From Actinobacteria bacterium OV450 (GTDB taxonomy: Bacteria; Actinomycetota; Actinomycetes; Streptomycetales; Streptomycetaceae), in assembly GCA_001298555.1 (NCBI GenBank), contig LJCW01000325.1, positions 60,220 through 124,219 on the forward strand: 64,000 nt of DNA, given 5' to 3'. Within the stretch, counting starts at the first letter, position 1. The number at the start of each line of letters is the position of its first letter. This document shows positions 53,316 through 62,969 of the stretch, in pieces. The position numbers and the translations under genes are program-made. The notes below the pieces were generated by a model. It was not told the DNA's origin. It saw nothing but the letters and a program-made list of their open reading frames with translations, and did no database searches.

Positions 53316-54563
53316 ATGGGACTTTCCGGGGCGCTGCGGCGTACCACTCGCCGACTCGCCGACCACGCGCCCTGGTCGGCGCGGGCCTGGCGGAGCACCG
53401 CCTTCACGACCGCCGCGATCCCGATGGCCGTGCCCGCCGCAACCGTCTTCGCGTACACGGCGGCCGCCCCGGGCCGTGCCGCACCCGCCCTGCTCGCGGT
53501 GCTGCTCCTCGGCCCGCTGCTCACCCTGCTCCAGCGCAGCCGGTTCCGGGAGCTGCTGGAGCGGGAGATACCGGCCGTCGCGCACGAGCACCGGCCGGTG
53601 AGCGCGCGGGGCCTGCTCGAACGGCTGCGCTCCGAGTCGACCTGGCGGCAGTACGTCTACCACCTGCTGGTCAGCCCGCTCGCCGGCGTCGGCGGCGCGC
53701 TGATCGTCCTCGCCTGGGCGGGTGGGGCCGCATGCGCCGGCGTGTACGCCTGGGCCTGGATGCTCCCCGTCGACGAGCGCGGCATGGGCTGGACCCGGGA
53801 CTACGACATCGTCACCGTGTCCGGCGGCCTGCTGCTGCTCGCCACCCCCTGGCTCGCCGACGCCCTCGCCCGGGTCGACGCCTTCGCCGCGGCCGCGCTC
53901 CTCGGGCCCAACCGGGCCCGGGAGCTGGAACGCCGCGTCGAGGACCTCGCAGAGAGCCGGGCCGGTGTCCTCGACGCCGCCGACCTCGAACGCCGCAGGA
54001 TCGAAAGGGACTTGCACGACGTCGCCCAGCAGCGCCTGGTCGCCCTCGCCATGAACCTCGGCATCGCCCGCGCCACACTGGGCGATCTGCCGCCCGAGGC
54101 GAAGGCCGTGATCGACGAGGCCCACCGCGAGGCCAAGGAGGCCATCGAGGAGCTCAGCAATCTGGTGCGCGGCCTGCATCCGGCGGTCCTGGAGGACCGG
54201 GGACTCGACGCGGCCCTCTCCGGGATCGCGGCCCGGGCGCCCCTGCCCGTCGAACTGAGCGTGGACCTGGCGCACCGGCCCGGACCCACCGTCGAGGCCG
54301 TCGCCTACTTCGTCGTCTCCGAGGCCCTCGCCAACGTCGCCAAGCACGCCAAGGCCGGCCGCTGCCGCGTGGAGGTCCGGCGTGCCGCCGACGTGCTGCG
54401 CATCACCGTCACCGACGACGGGGTCGGCGGCGCGGACCCGGCCGGGGGCACGGGACTGGTGGGCCTGCGCAAGCGCGTAGGGTCGGTCGACGGAAGCATC
54501 CTGATCAACAGCCCCCTCGGGGGCCCGACCGTCGTGACTGTGGAGCTGCCGTGCGGGCTGTGA
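53316..54563 (+). CDS. Sensor histidine kinase with DUF7134-like membrane region
   Basis: 415 residues from the ATG at 53316. Hydrophobic segments lie in the first 200 residues (AAIPMAVPAATVFAYTAAA, LLAVLLLGPLLTLL, LLVSPLAGVGGALIVLAWAG, GLLLLATPWLADAL). His in ERDLHDVAQQRLVALAMNLG is the phosphoacceptor; N box SEALANVAKHAK and G box GGTGLVGLRKRVGSVDG follow. The response regulator gene overlaps by 13 nt. A third coupled gene encodes a DUF4097 protein. Confidence 0.92.
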   Translation: MGLSGALRRTTRRLADHAPWSARAWRSTAFTTAAIPMAVPAATVFAYTAAAPGRAAPALLAVLLLGPLLTLLQRSRFRELLEREIPAVAHEHRPVSARGLLERLRSESTWRQYVYHLLVSPLAGVGGALIVLAWAGGAACAGVYAWAWMLPVDERGMGWTRDYDIVTVSGGLLLLATPWLADALARVDAFAAAALLGPNRARELERRVEDLAESRAGVLDAADLERRRIERDLHDVAQQRLVALAMNLGIARATLGDLPPEAKAVIDEAHREAKEAIEELSNLVRGLHPAVLEDRGLDAALSGIAARAPLPVELSVDLAHRPGPTVEAVAYFVVSEALANVAKHAKAGRCRVEVRRAADVLRITVTDDGVGGADPAGGTGLVGLRKRVGSVDGSILINSPLGGPTVVTVELPCGL

Positions 54564-55201
54564 TCGCCGAGGATTCGGTGCTGCTGCGAATAGGACTGGT
54601 CAAGGTCCTCGAAATGGCCGGATTCGAGGTGGCCGCCGAGACGGGGGACGCCGAGGCCCTGCTGGCCGCCGTCGCCGAACACCGGCCGGACCTCGCCCTG
54701 GTCGACGTGCGGATGCCCCCGGGTTTCACCGACGAGGGCGTGCGCGCCGCCCTGATGATCCGCCAGGAGTGGCCGGGGACCGCGGTCCTGCTGCTCTCGC
54801 AGTTCGTGGAGGAGCGGTACGCCGCCGACCTGCTGACGGGCCGGGTGGGCGGCGTCGGGTACCTGCTCAAGCAACGGGTCGCCGACGTGGAGGAGTTCAT
54901 CGAAGCCGTCAAGCGGGTCGCGGCCGGGGGCACCGCCCTCGACCCGCAGGTCGTCTCGCAGCTGCTGCTGCGCCGCGGGGGCGTCGACCCGCTGGAGCGG
55001 CTCACCCCGCGCGAGCGCGAGGTGCTCGCCCTGATGGCCGAGGGCCGTTCCAACGCGGGGATCGCGGCCGGGCTCGTCATCAGCGAGAGCGCGGTCGCCA
55101 AGCACATCAACAACATCCTCGCCAAGCTCGACCTGCCGCAGGCCGACGGTGACCACCGGCGGGTCCTTGCGGTCCTGCGGTTCCTGGACGGCGCCTCGTG
55201 A
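54551..55201 (+). CDS. NarL/LuxR-type response regulator
   Basis: 216 residues from a GTG at 54551. Acceptor Asp52 in LALVDVRMPPGF, Ser/Lys of LLLSQFVEERY and YLLKQRVAD, then LuxR HTH at about 148-210 (LTPREREVLALMAEGRSNAGIA, SAVAKHINNILAKLDL). It overlaps the kinase (13 nt) and the DUF4097 gene (GTGA), so all three are co-translated. Confidence 0.93.
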   Translation: MRAVIAEDSVLLRIGLVKVLEMAGFEVAAETGDAEALLAAVAEHRPDLALVDVRMPPGFTDEGVRAALMIRQEWPGTAVLLLSQFVEERYAADLLTGRVGGVGYLLKQRVADVEEFIEAVKRVAAGGTALDPQVVSQLLLRRGGVDPLERLTPREREVLALMAEGRSNAGIAAGLVISESAVAKHINNILAKLDLPQADGDHRRVLAVLRFLDGAS

Positions 55202-56004
55202 CCGCGGCGGCCGGCCGGTCCCGGTGGCGTCCGCAGCGGGTGGCGTGGACCGTGGCCGCGGCGCTGAGCGCGGTGCTCGTCCTCGTTCCGGCCGCCTGGC
55301 AGGGCTGGGCGTACGCGTCCACCGAGCACGGCACGCTGAGCGGTGCCAGCGGTGAACGGGCCGTGACCGCCGTGGAGATCGAGGCGGGTGGCGCCGACGT
55401 GCGCGTCACGCCCCGCTCCGACCGGCAGGTGGTCTACCAGGCCGACGTGCGCTGGTCGCTGACCGCCCCGAGGATCGAGGAGAGCTGGCTCGGTGACACC
55501 CTGAAGCTGACGCCCCGCTGCCCGGGGCCCGCGGACCTCGTGGAATCCGGCCCGGGCTGCTCGGTCGACCTGGACGTGACCGTGCCCGCCGGCATCCCGG
55601 TGAAGGTGACGGCGGGCTCCGGCACGGTGTCCGTCAGCGGACTGGCCGGCGCCGTCGACGCCGAGGTCGGTGCCGGGCGGCTCCTGCTGACCGCGCTGCG
55701 CGGACCACTGCGGGCGAGCGTCGGCTCTGGCTCCCTCGAAGCCTCCGGGCTCACCTCGCCGCAGGCCGACCTCCGGGCGGGGGCGGGCTCCGCCGTCGCG
55801 CGCTTCGCCGCCCCGCCGGACCGGGTCACGGCCCGGGCGGGAGCGGGGCGGGTCCGGCTGACCGTGCCGACGGCCACCCGTTTCCGGGTGACGGCCCGGG
55901 CGGGGACGGGCCGCTGCGACGTCGCGCCCGGTATGCACGACCCCGCGGCGGCGGGGCGGCTGGACATCTCGGCGGACTCGGGCCGCGCCGATGCGGGCTA
56001 CTGA
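55198..56004 (+). CDS. DUF4097 (LiaX/LiaF-like beta-solenoid) membrane-anchored protein
   Basis: 268 residues from a GTG overlapping the regulator stop. One N-terminal helix (VAWTVAAALSAVLVLVPAAW) anchors an external domain of short repeated beta strands (VEIEAGGADVRVTPRSDRQ, VTAGSGTVSVSGLAGAV, AEVGAGRLLLTALRG, VTARAGAGRVRLTVP), the DUF4097 pattern. Such proteins sit beside two-component genes and may sense or damp envelope stress. Translational coupling to the regulator supports a feedback role (inference). Confidence 0.85.
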   Translation: MTAAAGRSRWRPQRVAWTVAAALSAVLVLVPAAWQGWAYASTEHGTLSGASGERAVTAVEIEAGGADVRVTPRSDRQVVYQADVRWSLTAPRIEESWLGDTLKLTPRCPGPADLVESGPGCSVDLDVTVPAGIPVKVTAGSGTVSVSGLAGAVDAEVGAGRLLLTALRGPLRASVGSGSLEASGLTSPQADLRAGAGSAVARFAAPPDRVTARAGAGRVRLTVPTATRFRVTARAGTGRCDVAPGMHDPAAAGRLDISADSGRADAGY

Positions 56005-56026
56005 GGCACGCACCCCGGGGACGGCC

Positions 56027-56347
56027 CTACGGCCGGGGCCGGACGTCGGCGGCGAGGACGTAGCCGCCCGCGTCGACGCCGTCGCACAGGGCGCGGCACT
56101 CGCCGAAGAGCTCGTGGAAGTCGGGTTTGCGCTGCCATGTGCCGATGGCCTCCGGGTCCCGCCAGGACGCGAAGGAGACGAAGTGCGCGGGGTCGGCCGT
56201 GTCACGGACCAGGCGGGCGGAGAGGAAACCGCCCACCGCCGCATCGGTCCAGGTCATGAAGGCGGTCCAGCGTTCGATGAACTCGTCTTCGCGGCCCTCC
56301 GACACGTGCCAGTTCCCCGCGGTCCAGTACCGGTCGCTCTCGGACAT
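56027..56347 (-). CDS. Antibiotic biosynthesis monooxygenase-like (ABM) small protein
   Basis: 106 residues. WTAGNWHVSEGREDEFIERW, FLSARLVRDTADPAHFVSFASW and RKPDFHELFGECRAL fit the dimeric alpha/beta ABM fold, which includes heme-degrading IsdG and quinol oxygenases. No biosynthetic genes are adjacent. Function unknown. Confidence 0.82.
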   Translation of the reverse strand: MSESDRYWTAGNWHVSEGREDEFIERWTAFMTWTDAAVGGFLSARLVRDTADPAHFVSFASWRDPEAIGTWQRKPDFHELFGECRALCDGVDAGGYVLAADVRPRP

Positions 56348-56412
56348 GACCCACCACCTCGGCGTGCGGCCCCTCCACCAGGCTAGCCGGGTACTCGCCG
56401 GTCACCAGCCGG

Positions 56413-56440
56413 GGCGGCCACGGACGGGTCCGTGGCCGCC
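56413..56440. terminator. Perfect 28-bp hairpin
   Basis: GGCGGCCACGGAC (56413-56425) pairs with GTCCGTGGCCGCC (56428-56440) around two bases. It lies 8 bp after the stop of the following minus-strand gene and is a clear intrinsic terminator stem. Confidence 0.9.
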
Positions 56441-56447
56441 GGGGCCG

Positions 56448-57275
56448 TCAGGCCTGGGGCGGGACCCGCGAGGGGCGGCCCCGGCCGCGGGTGAGGGAGT
56501 AGCCGAAGATGCCGGCGAGGGCCCCGAGGAGCCCGCCCGCCGCGGTCCACACCCAGCGGTCGGACCACCGGCCGCCGGACCAGCCGTCGGCCGGTTCACC
56601 GACGGCCGCCGGCTTCTTGGCCGAACTCGCCGCGCCCGCCTGCGCGGTCCGGCCGATGCCGGGTACGAGCGGTGCCGCCAGGGCGCCGTCCACCGCGAAG
56701 GCGCCGCCCGTGTCCCGGGTGGCGGCCTCGACCTCGGCGTGAACCGGAAGACCGAGGTCCTCCTCGGCCACGCCGACGACCGTCAGGCGGACGTAGTAGC
56801 TGCCGGGCAGCGGATCGTTGGCCCACGGCTCCGCACCCGGGCGCACGGTGCGCAGGGTGCAGGACAGCTCGACCGAGGCGGCCTCCCTGGCAGCGGCTGC
56901 CTGCTGCGTGCCGTACGTGCAGGCCTGGCGGCGGCGCAGCCCGTCGTAGACGTCGAGCTGCCAGGTCGAGGCCCCGTGCCGGTTGGCCGCCGGAGGCAGT
57001 TTCACCGTGGCCTTGACCGTGGCCCGCTGCCCCGAGTCCAGCGGGACCACCCAGTAGAGGTAGTCGCCGGTGGACGCGTCGGCCGTGGCCCGCTGGCCCG
57101 GCCGGACCGGCGTGGCGGTACGGAAGGCGGTGCCGGCCTCGCTCGGCCCGGAGGCCTTGACGCCCGGGCTCGCACTCGCGCTCGCCGACGGGGTGTCCGC
57201 CGCGGCCGCGCCGGCCGTGCCGAGCACACCGCCGGCGGCGAGGGCGGCGGCGGTCAGTATGCGTACGGTACGCAT
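56448..57275 (-). CDS. Exported single-pass membrane protein, partner of VWA protein
   Basis: 275 residues from the ATG at 57273-57275, which overlaps the VWA stop by one base. Signal peptide (cut near GAAAADTPS), Ser/Ala linker, a beta-rich external domain (YLYWVVPLDSGQRATVKATV, RRRQACTYGTQQ, PLPGSYYVRLTVVG) and a C-terminal helix WVWTAAGGLLGALAGIFGYSL with an Arg-rich cytoplasmic tail. The external domain looks like a shortened copy of the C-terminal part of the VWA protein, so they may pair (inference). Confidence 0.8.
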   Translation of the reverse strand: MRTVRILTAAALAAGGVLGTAGAAAADTPSASASASPGVKASGPSEAGTAFRTATPVRPGQRATADASTGDYLYWVVPLDSGQRATVKATVKLPPAANRHGASTWQLDVYDGLRRRQACTYGTQQAAAAREAASVELSCTLRTVRPGAEPWANDPLPGSYYVRLTVVGVAEEDLGLPVHAEVEAATRDTGGAFAVDGALAAPLVPGIGRTAQAGAASSAKKPAAVGEPADGWSGGRWSDRWVWTAAGGLLGALAGIFGYSLTRGRGRPSRVPPQA

Positions 57276-58552
57276 CAGTTCGTCCTCCAGACGGAGATAC
57301 GCCAGCGGGAGATCCAGCCCCACAGCAGACCGGCGAGCAGACCGGCGAGCACCAGCACGCCGAGCAGCCACCAGCCGCGGCCGAGGCCGAACGACGCCGC
57401 GTCGGCGGAGTGGTCGGGCCCGTCGACGACGTCGATGGTCAGCTCGACGGGCAGGCCCGGGGTGGTCTTGACCGAGGCGGGCGCCGAGAAGGAGTTGCTG
57501 ACCTGCAGGCAGACCGTCTCCGCGGCCGGCTTGCCGTCCCCGTCCGTCTCGTCGTCGGCCTCGGCCTTCGGGTAGCGCAGTCCGGTCGAGAGCATGTCGG
57601 TGCGCCCGTCACCCGCTTCCGACCCCCGGACGATCTCCCGGCCGTGCACGGTCGTCGCCCGCAGCATGACGCCGTAGTCGTTGTTGACAGCGCGGTCGGC
57701 GGCGATGCTCACCGAAGCGCGCAGCTCCTGGCCGGGCTTGACGTCCACCCGGTACCAGCGGTGCTCACCGAAGGGCTCGCGGTCGGTGTACAGGCCCGCG
57801 CCGAGCTGCGGGGCGCCCTGGCACTGCTTGGCACCCTCGGTCGCCACCGGGGTGAGGACCGGGGTAGCGGCCCGGTCCACCAGCTGCTTGACGCGGCCGG
57901 AGAGTTCGGCGGTGTGCTGCACCGAGGTGTACGTGCCGCCGGTGGCCTCGGCGATGCAGATCAGCTGGTTGCGCGTCTTGGCGTCGGGGACCAGCCCGAG
58001 CGTGTCGATGACGAGGTGGATGCCCTGGGCGGCGATGTCCCGCGCCACCTCGCACGGGTCGAGCGGGGCACAGGTGTCCTCGCCGTCGGTGATGAGCACG
58101 ATCCGCCGGGTGGCGTCACCGCCCTTGAGGTCCTCGGCCGCACCCAGCAGGGCCGGCCCGATCGGCGTCCAGCCGGTCGGCGCCAGCGTGGCCACCGCCG
58201 TCTTCGCCTCGGTCCGGTCGAGCTTGCCGACCGGGTAGAGCTGCTTGGTGTCCTTGCATCCCTGCTGCCGGTCGTCACCGGGATAGGTGGCCCCGAGGGT
58301 CCGTATCCCGAGCTGCACCTCGTCCGGTGTGGCGTCCAGCACCTCGTTGAACGCCTGCTTCGCCGCGGCCATACGGGACTTGCCGTCGATGTCGGTCGCC
58401 CGCATCGAGCCGCTGACGTCGAGGACCAGCTCGACCTTGGGGGACTCCTTCGCCACCGGTTCGCCGGCGACGGCATTCGCCGGGAACAGCCCGACCGCCA
58501 GAGTGGCCAACAGGCCACAGGCCCCGGCCGCCACCCATTTTCTTGTGATCAT
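57275..58552 (-). CDS. VWA domain protein, exported and membrane-anchored
   Basis: 425 residues. Signal peptide (cut near NAVAGEP), then a VWA domain with a full MIDAS: DVSGSMRATD, TPIGPALL and ITDGEDTCAP. Cysteine pairs suggest disulfides. A beta-rich domain (WYRVDVKPGQELRASVSI, NDYGVMLRATTVHGRE, VCLQVSNSFSA) follows, then helix WWLLGVLVLAGLLAGLLWGW and a short basic tail. It probably forms an external adhesion or assembly complex with the downstream partner. Confidence 0.88.
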   Translation of the reverse strand: MITRKWVAAGACGLLATLAVGLFPANAVAGEPVAKESPKVELVLDVSGSMRATDIDGKSRMAAAKQAFNEVLDATPDEVQLGIRTLGATYPGDDRQQGCKDTKQLYPVGKLDRTEAKTAVATLAPTGWTPIGPALLGAAEDLKGGDATRRIVLITDGEDTCAPLDPCEVARDIAAQGIHLVIDTLGLVPDAKTRNQLICIAEATGGTYTSVQHTAELSGRVKQLVDRAATPVLTPVATEGAKQCQGAPQLGAGLYTDREPFGEHRWYRVDVKPGQELRASVSIAADRAVNNDYGVMLRATTVHGREIVRGSEAGDGRTDMLSTGLRYPKAEADDETDGDGKPAAETVCLQVSNSFSAPASVKTTPGLPVELTIDVVDGPDHSADAASFGLGRGWWLLGVLVLAGLLAGLLWGWISRWRISVWRTN

Positions 58553-58932
58553 CGCCGGATCGTATTGAGGATCGACCGCCAAACCAAAACGTTCCCCGGG
58601 GCGGGGAGCGACCTGCGCTCCGCCCCCCGCTGCCGGTACGGATCGCCGGGCTCGACGCCCACCTGATCCACGTACGCCCGCATCCCGCCGAGCACCTGCC
58701 CGGCCCCGCGCCGTCGCCGACCTGCTTGCCCGGGGCGGGACCCCCGACCCGTGGACCGGGATCGGGGGGCGACGGACGGTACGGGCGTCCCCCACCCCGG
58801 GCTCGGCGTCCGGCCCTGCGGAGGCAGGCCGCCCGCCCCGTCAGGCGCGTCCCGGCCGGGCGCTGCGTCCCGCGGTGCCCGCGGCTACCCTGGACCGGGG
58901 GACGATCGGCACCGCCCGCCGGAGGCGACCTC
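58553..58932. other. Intergenic region, divergent promoters
   Basis: 380 bp between the VWA gene (minus) and the His-rich gene (plus). No gene with a ribosome site was found. Toward the right a -10-like TACCCT (58886-58891) precedes the His-rich gene by about 40 bp. The same phrase CTACCCTGGACCG occurs at 17233-17245 between other genes. GGAGG precedes the ATG at 58933. Confidence 0.5.
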
Positions 58933-59211
58933 ATGAGACGACGCCATCACTTCCACATCGATCATGCGGGGCACTCCGTCAGCGCCACCGTCGAGACCGG
59001 CCGCCACGTCGAGGTGGAGATCCTGGTCGACGGCAAGGAGACCGGCCACGGCACCACCCACCACGACCGGCCCGTCACCGTACAGGTGGAACTGCCGACC
59101 GAGCCGCCGACACCGGTGTCCGTCCGCGCGACACCCGGGCCCGGCGTCCCCCGCTGCGTCCTGGAGGCAGCGGACTCCGTGCCCCAGGTCATGTCCCCGC
59201 GCCGCTACTGA
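58933..59211 (+). CDS. Histidine-rich small protein
   Basis: 92 residues from the ATG behind CCGGAGGCGACCTC. Ten His lie in the first half (MRRRHHFHIDHAGH, TGRHVEVEILVDGKETGHGT, THHDRPVTVQVEL). The second half is Pro/Thr-rich with one Cys. The His pattern suggests metal binding, and the V-x-V strands suggest a small beta fold. I know no named domain. Convergent with the large protease across a strong hairpin. Confidence 0.7.
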   Translation: MRRRHHFHIDHAGHSVSATVETGRHVEVEILVDGKETGHGTTHHDRPVTVQVELPTEPPTPVSVRATPGPGVPRCVLEAADSVPQVMSPRRY

Positions 59212-59250
59212 CGCCCGCCGCCCGCCGCCCCCGCCGCCGACCGACGCGGA

Positions 59251-59296
59251 CGGGCGGCACGCACCCCGGCCGCGAGGCCGGGGCACGTGCCGCCCG
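59251..59296. terminator. Bidirectional terminator with GNRA tetraloop
   Basis: A 21-bp stem (59251-59271 with 59276-59296, two mismatches) is capped by GCGA, a stable GNRA loop. It lies between the convergent His-rich gene and the protease gene and should stop transcription from both. Confidence 0.9.
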
Positions 59297-59315
59297 GGGG
59301 TGGTTCAGGCGGGCG

Positions 59316-62300
59316 TCAGCTCACCTGGAGGGTGACGTCGTCGACGACGAAGGAGGTCTGGAGCGACTGGTCCTCCACGCCCTGGAACTTCAGGGTGACG
59401 CTCTGGCCGGCGAACCGGGACACGTCGTAGCTCTTGAGCACGTAGCCCGGGGCCGCGTCCACGTTGGACAGGGTCTCCAGGGTCTGGCCGCCCACCGAGA
59501 CGGTGAACCGGTCGTAGACCACGTTCTCGTTCTCGTCGGTGTCGATGTGCAGGTAGAAGGCGAGCCGTGCCGAGGCGCAGCCGGCGGGCAGGGTCAGGGA
59601 CTGCACGGCGCTGTCCGTGTGGGAGGCGCCGTAGCCGTCCAGCCACGCCATGTACGAGCCGCCGTGCGAGACCTGGCCCGACTGGTTGGTGACGACCCCG
59701 GCCGTGGCGGTCCACGGGCTGCTGCCGTTCTCGAAGCCGCCGTTGGCGACGACCTGCTTCGGGGTGCACGAACCCCCGCCGCCGACGGTCAGGGTGTAGG
59801 TGGTGCCGTGGGTGACCGTGCCGGTGCCGGTGACGGTCAGGGTGTAGGTGCCGGCCGTGGTGCCCGCGCCGACCTGCACGCTGAGCGTCGAGGAGCCGCC
59901 GGACTGCACGGAGGCCGGGCTGAGCGTCGCGGTCACGCCGGCCGGGGCGCCGGAGACGGACAGGGCCAGTGTCTGCGGGCTGCCGCTCACGGTCGTGGTG
60001 TTCACCGTGGAGGTGACGCTGCCGCCCGGGTCGGCGGAGCCTGCGGCCGGGGACGCGGCGATCGAGAAGTCCTGCGCCGGGGTGCCGCCGCCGACGGCCT
60101 GCTTCCAGATGGCGTAGGCGACGCCGTCGGCGCTGCGGTCCAGGACCGTGGCGTTGATGTTGTTCGCCGTGTCGCAGGAGCTGTGGTAGCAGGAGTCGTA
60201 CGCGGCGTTCGCGGTGCCGCCCCACTTGGCGGCCTGCGCCGAGGTCTTGCGGGCGCTGGCACCGGCCGCGTAGCCGGAGGTGGGGATGCCGCCCTGCTGG
60301 AAGGAGTAGTCGTCACTGCGGCCCTGGCCCTCGGTGTTCTCCTCGGGGGCGAGGTTCAGGGACGCCCAGTACGCCTTCAGCGGCGCAGCCGTCGTGGAGT
60401 TGACGTTGTTGATGAAGTAGCCGCCGTTCGGCGAACCGACCATGTCGAAGTTGTAGTAGCCCTTGATGGCGGCCTTCTCGGCACTGCTGAGCCGGCCCAC
60501 GTAGAACTGCGAGCCGTTCAGGCCCTGCTCCTCGTCGGTCCACCAGGCGAACCGCACGTGCTTGGTCAGCGTGGGGTTCTTCTGGGCGAGGACGAGCGCG
60601 TTCTCCAGCAGGGTCGCGGAGCCGGAGCCGTTGTCGTTGATGCCCGGGCCCGCCGAGACGCTGTCGAGGTGGGCGCCGAACATGACGGTCTGGTCGGCCG
60701 GGCCACCGGGCCAGTCCGCGATGAGGTTGCTGGACGGGTAGGTGCAGGAGGTGCAGTTCTGCTCGGTGACGGTAAAGCCGGCGGCCTGGAGCTTGCCCTT
60801 GATGTAGGCCACGGACTGGGTGTGGCCGGCGCTGCCGGCCCGGCGGTTGCCGCCGTTCTGCGAGGCGATCGTGTTCAACTGGGCCAGGTGCGCCTGGACG
60901 TTCGCGACGCTGACGTCCGGGGGATCGGTCCCGGGCTGGGTGCTGCCGACGTTCAGCGCGTAGTCGACGGTGTGCGCGAGGCTCGGGCCCTGGCCCTTGA
61001 CCGTGACCGTGGAGGAGCCGGGCGCCGCGTTGGCCGTGGCGGAGAGGGTCAGCGTCGATGACTGGCCGGACTGCACGGTGGCCGGGTTGAAGGAGGCGCT
61101 CACCCCGGCCGGCAGGCCGGTGGCCGTGAGGGTCACCTGCTGCGCCTGGCCGGTGGTGGTGCCGGTGGTCACGGTGGTGGTGACCGAGGCCCCCTGCTGG
61201 ACAGTGCCCGAGGACGGGTTCAGCGCCATCGAGAAGTCGTCGTTCTGGCCGCTCGGGGTGCAGGTCGGGTCACCGGACTGGGCGGGCACGCTGATCGCGT
61301 CCCAGGCCGCCTTGGTCCGGGTGAAGAGGTTGCAGGTGGCCGGGTCGAGCGACTTGGCGGAGCTGAGGGTCGCCGTCCGGTACTTCTTGTACGACATGCT
61401 GCTGGTCTTGAGCAGCATCCCGCCGTAGAAGATCTTGCCGGCGGTCTGCACGCCCACGCCGGTGACCGTGGACTGGTTGCAGGTGGGGCTGTTCGGCTTG
61501 CCGCCACCGGGGTTGCTGCCTTCGGCCAGCAGGTAGAACCAGTGGTTCAGCGGACCCGCCGCCGCGTGCACCTCGGTGCCGGGGATCGCGGAGCTGTAAC
61601 AGGCCGGGTCGTTGTCGACGGCCGGCGGGTTGTACATGTTCCGGATCGGACCGCTGCCCGTGAGGTTGATCATCTCGCCCACGGTGTAGTCCGGGGTGTC
61701 GTACGGCGCCGGCTCGTTGGCGTACGCCTCGGTCAGCGCGCCGAAGATGTCGCCGGTGCCCTCGCCGAGCCCGGCCTCCTGGCCGCTGGTCCCGCCGGGG
61801 GTGTTGGAGTCGATGGCGTGGCCGTACTCGTGGCCCACCACGTCGATCCCGGCGATCCACTCGTTGGCGCTGTTGTGCCCGATGGTGACCGAACTGCCGT
61901 CCCAGTAGGCGTTGAGGTCGCCGAGGCCCACCTTGCCGGGGAAGCTGCGGCCGTTGCCGCTGACGCCGTTGCGGCCCAGCCACTGGCTCAGCATGTCCCA
62001 CTGCTTCTGCGCCGCGAACATGAGGTCCGTGCAGCCGGTCTCCTTGGAGGTCGGGTTGCCCGTGCCCCAGGAGTCGGAGGACTTCGTGAACACGCTGCCG
62101 TTGCCGTAGTCCGCGCAGCTCAGACCGGGCCGGTTCGGGTCGCGCAGCGAATACGAGCCGCCCGAGGCGGTGGTGTCGACGCTGAGCGGGTTGGGCCCGT
62201 TCCACTTGCTGCTGCCGCTGCCGGCGACGACCTCGTCGTGGCGGTCGACGACCTTTCCGGTGCGGGCGTCCACGAAGACGTGGAGTTTGCTGGGCGCGGT

Positions 62301-62828
62301 CCTGGTGCTGCCGGAGAGGACGGTCTCCCAGGCGAGGACCGGCTTGTCGTCCTTGATCTTGACGACGAGCCGGCTGTCGAGCACCTTGTCGACCTCGGCC
62401 AGCTCCGCGCGCGACGTGGCCTCGGCCGCCTTGGCGGTGACCGAGGGGGTGGTGGCCACGTCGACTGCAGTGGTGGAGGCCGACTGGACGGCGCGGACGC
62501 GCCCTTGGCCGTCGGCGAGGACGACCGCGTCGCCGCCGACGACCGGCAGGCCGCGGTAGCTGCGCTCGTAGGAGACCGAGTACAGGTCCTGCACCCAGGG
62601 GGTGACCAGGCGCCGGTCGTACTGCTGCTGGGGCGAGTTGACCAGGGTGTCGAGGCCGCTGCGGACGGCCGCGTCGGCGGCGGCGACCGCCCGCTCGGCG
62701 GACGTCGGCCGGGGAGAGGGTGCGGAACGGGCCTGTGGCGTGGCGGACGCGGCGGTGGCCAGCGTGCCGGCGAGGCTCGCGGTCAGCGCCATGGCCGCCA
62801 CGGAAGCCATCCATCTGGTGGGCTGCAA
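59316..62828 (-). CDS. Secreted M4 metalloprotease-M28 aminopeptidase fusion
   Basis: 1170 residues from a TTG at 62826-62828 (GGAGTGGACTC upstream); an ATG at 62810 would still leave a signal peptide. Order: signal peptide (1-30), FTP/PepSY propeptide (about 40-195), M4 catalytic unit with HEYGH (His333, Glu334, His337), third ligand Glu356 and catalytic His421, Ig-like linker (about 505-610), M28 unit resembling S. griseus aminopeptidase with ligands His720, Asp732, Glu767, Asp795 and His882 (base Glu766), a second Ig-like linker, and a C-terminal beta-sandwich (about 1030-1170). Both centres look intact. A LysR gene is divergent. Confidence 0.92.
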   Translation of the reverse strand: MQPTRWMASVAAMALTASLAGTLATAASATPQARSAPSPRPTSAERAVAAADAAVRSGLDTLVNSPQQQYDRRLVTPWVQDLYSVSYERSYRGLPVVGGDAVVLADGQGRVRAVQSASTTAVDVATTPSVTAKAAEATSRAELAEVDKVLDSRLVVKIKDDKPVLAWETVLSGSTRTAPSKLHVFVDARTGKVVDRHDEVVAGSGSSKWNGPNPLSVDTTASGGSYSLRDPNRPGLSCADYGNGSVFTKSSDSWGTGNPTSKETGCTDLMFAAQKQWDMLSQWLGRNGVSGNGRSFPGKVGLGDLNAYWDGSSVTIGHNSANEWIAGIDVVGHEYGHAIDSNTPGGTSGQEAGLGEGTGDIFGALTEAYANEPAPYDTPDYTVGEMINLTGSGPIRNMYNPPAVDNDPACYSSAIPGTEVHAAAGPLNHWFYLLAEGSNPGGGKPNSPTCNQSTVTGVGVQTAGKIFYGGMLLKTSSMSYKKYRTATLSSAKSLDPATCNLFTRTKAAWDAISVPAQSGDPTCTPSGQNDDFSMALNPSSGTVQQGASVTTTVTTGTTTGQAQQVTLTATGLPAGVSASFNPATVQSGQSSTLTLSATANAAPGSSTVTVKGQGPSLAHTVDYALNVGSTQPGTDPPDVSVANVQAHLAQLNTIASQNGGNRRAGSAGHTQSVAYIKGKLQAAGFTVTEQNCTSCTYPSSNLIADWPGGPADQTVMFGAHLDSVSAGPGINDNGSGSATLLENALVLAQKNPTLTKHVRFAWWTDEEQGLNGSQFYVGRLSSAEKAAIKGYYNFDMVGSPNGGYFINNVNSTTAAPLKAYWASLNLAPEENTEGQGRSDDYSFQQGGIPTSGYAAGASARKTSAQAAKWGGTANAAYDSCYHSSCDTANNINATVLDRSADGVAYAIWKQAVGGGTPAQDFSIAASPAAGSADPGGSVTSTVNTTTVSGSPQTLALSVSGAPAGVTATLSPASVQSGGSSTLSVQVGAGTTAGTYTLTVTGTGTVTHGTTYTLTVGGGGSCTPKQVVANGGFENGSSPWTATAGVVTNQSGQVSHGGSYMAWLDGYGASHTDSAVQSLTLPAGCASARLAFYLHIDTDENENVVYDRFTVSVGGQTLETLSNVDAAPGYVLKSYDVSRFAGQSVTLKFQGVEDQSLQTSFVVDDVTLQVS

Positions 62829-62918
62829 GAGTCCACTCCGATCGTGTGTGGGGGGTGCGGCTGGCTGTTCGCGCCGAGTATGGACATGGACATGGCGAGA
62901 TTGGGACATCCCTGCACG

Positions 62919-62936
62919 CATAAGACCCGCGTTATG
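62919..62936. promoter_or_regulatory. LysR-type box between protease and LysR genes
   Basis: CATAA (62919-62923) and TTATG (62932-62936) form an inverted repeat with 8-bp spacing, 34 bp before the LysR start and about 90 bp before the protease start. This matches LysR-box architecture. TGGACA repeats lie just left of it. Confidence 0.6.
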
Positions 62937-62969
62937 GTGTCGTGGGGTCACGCTGCGTAAGCTGCCGGA

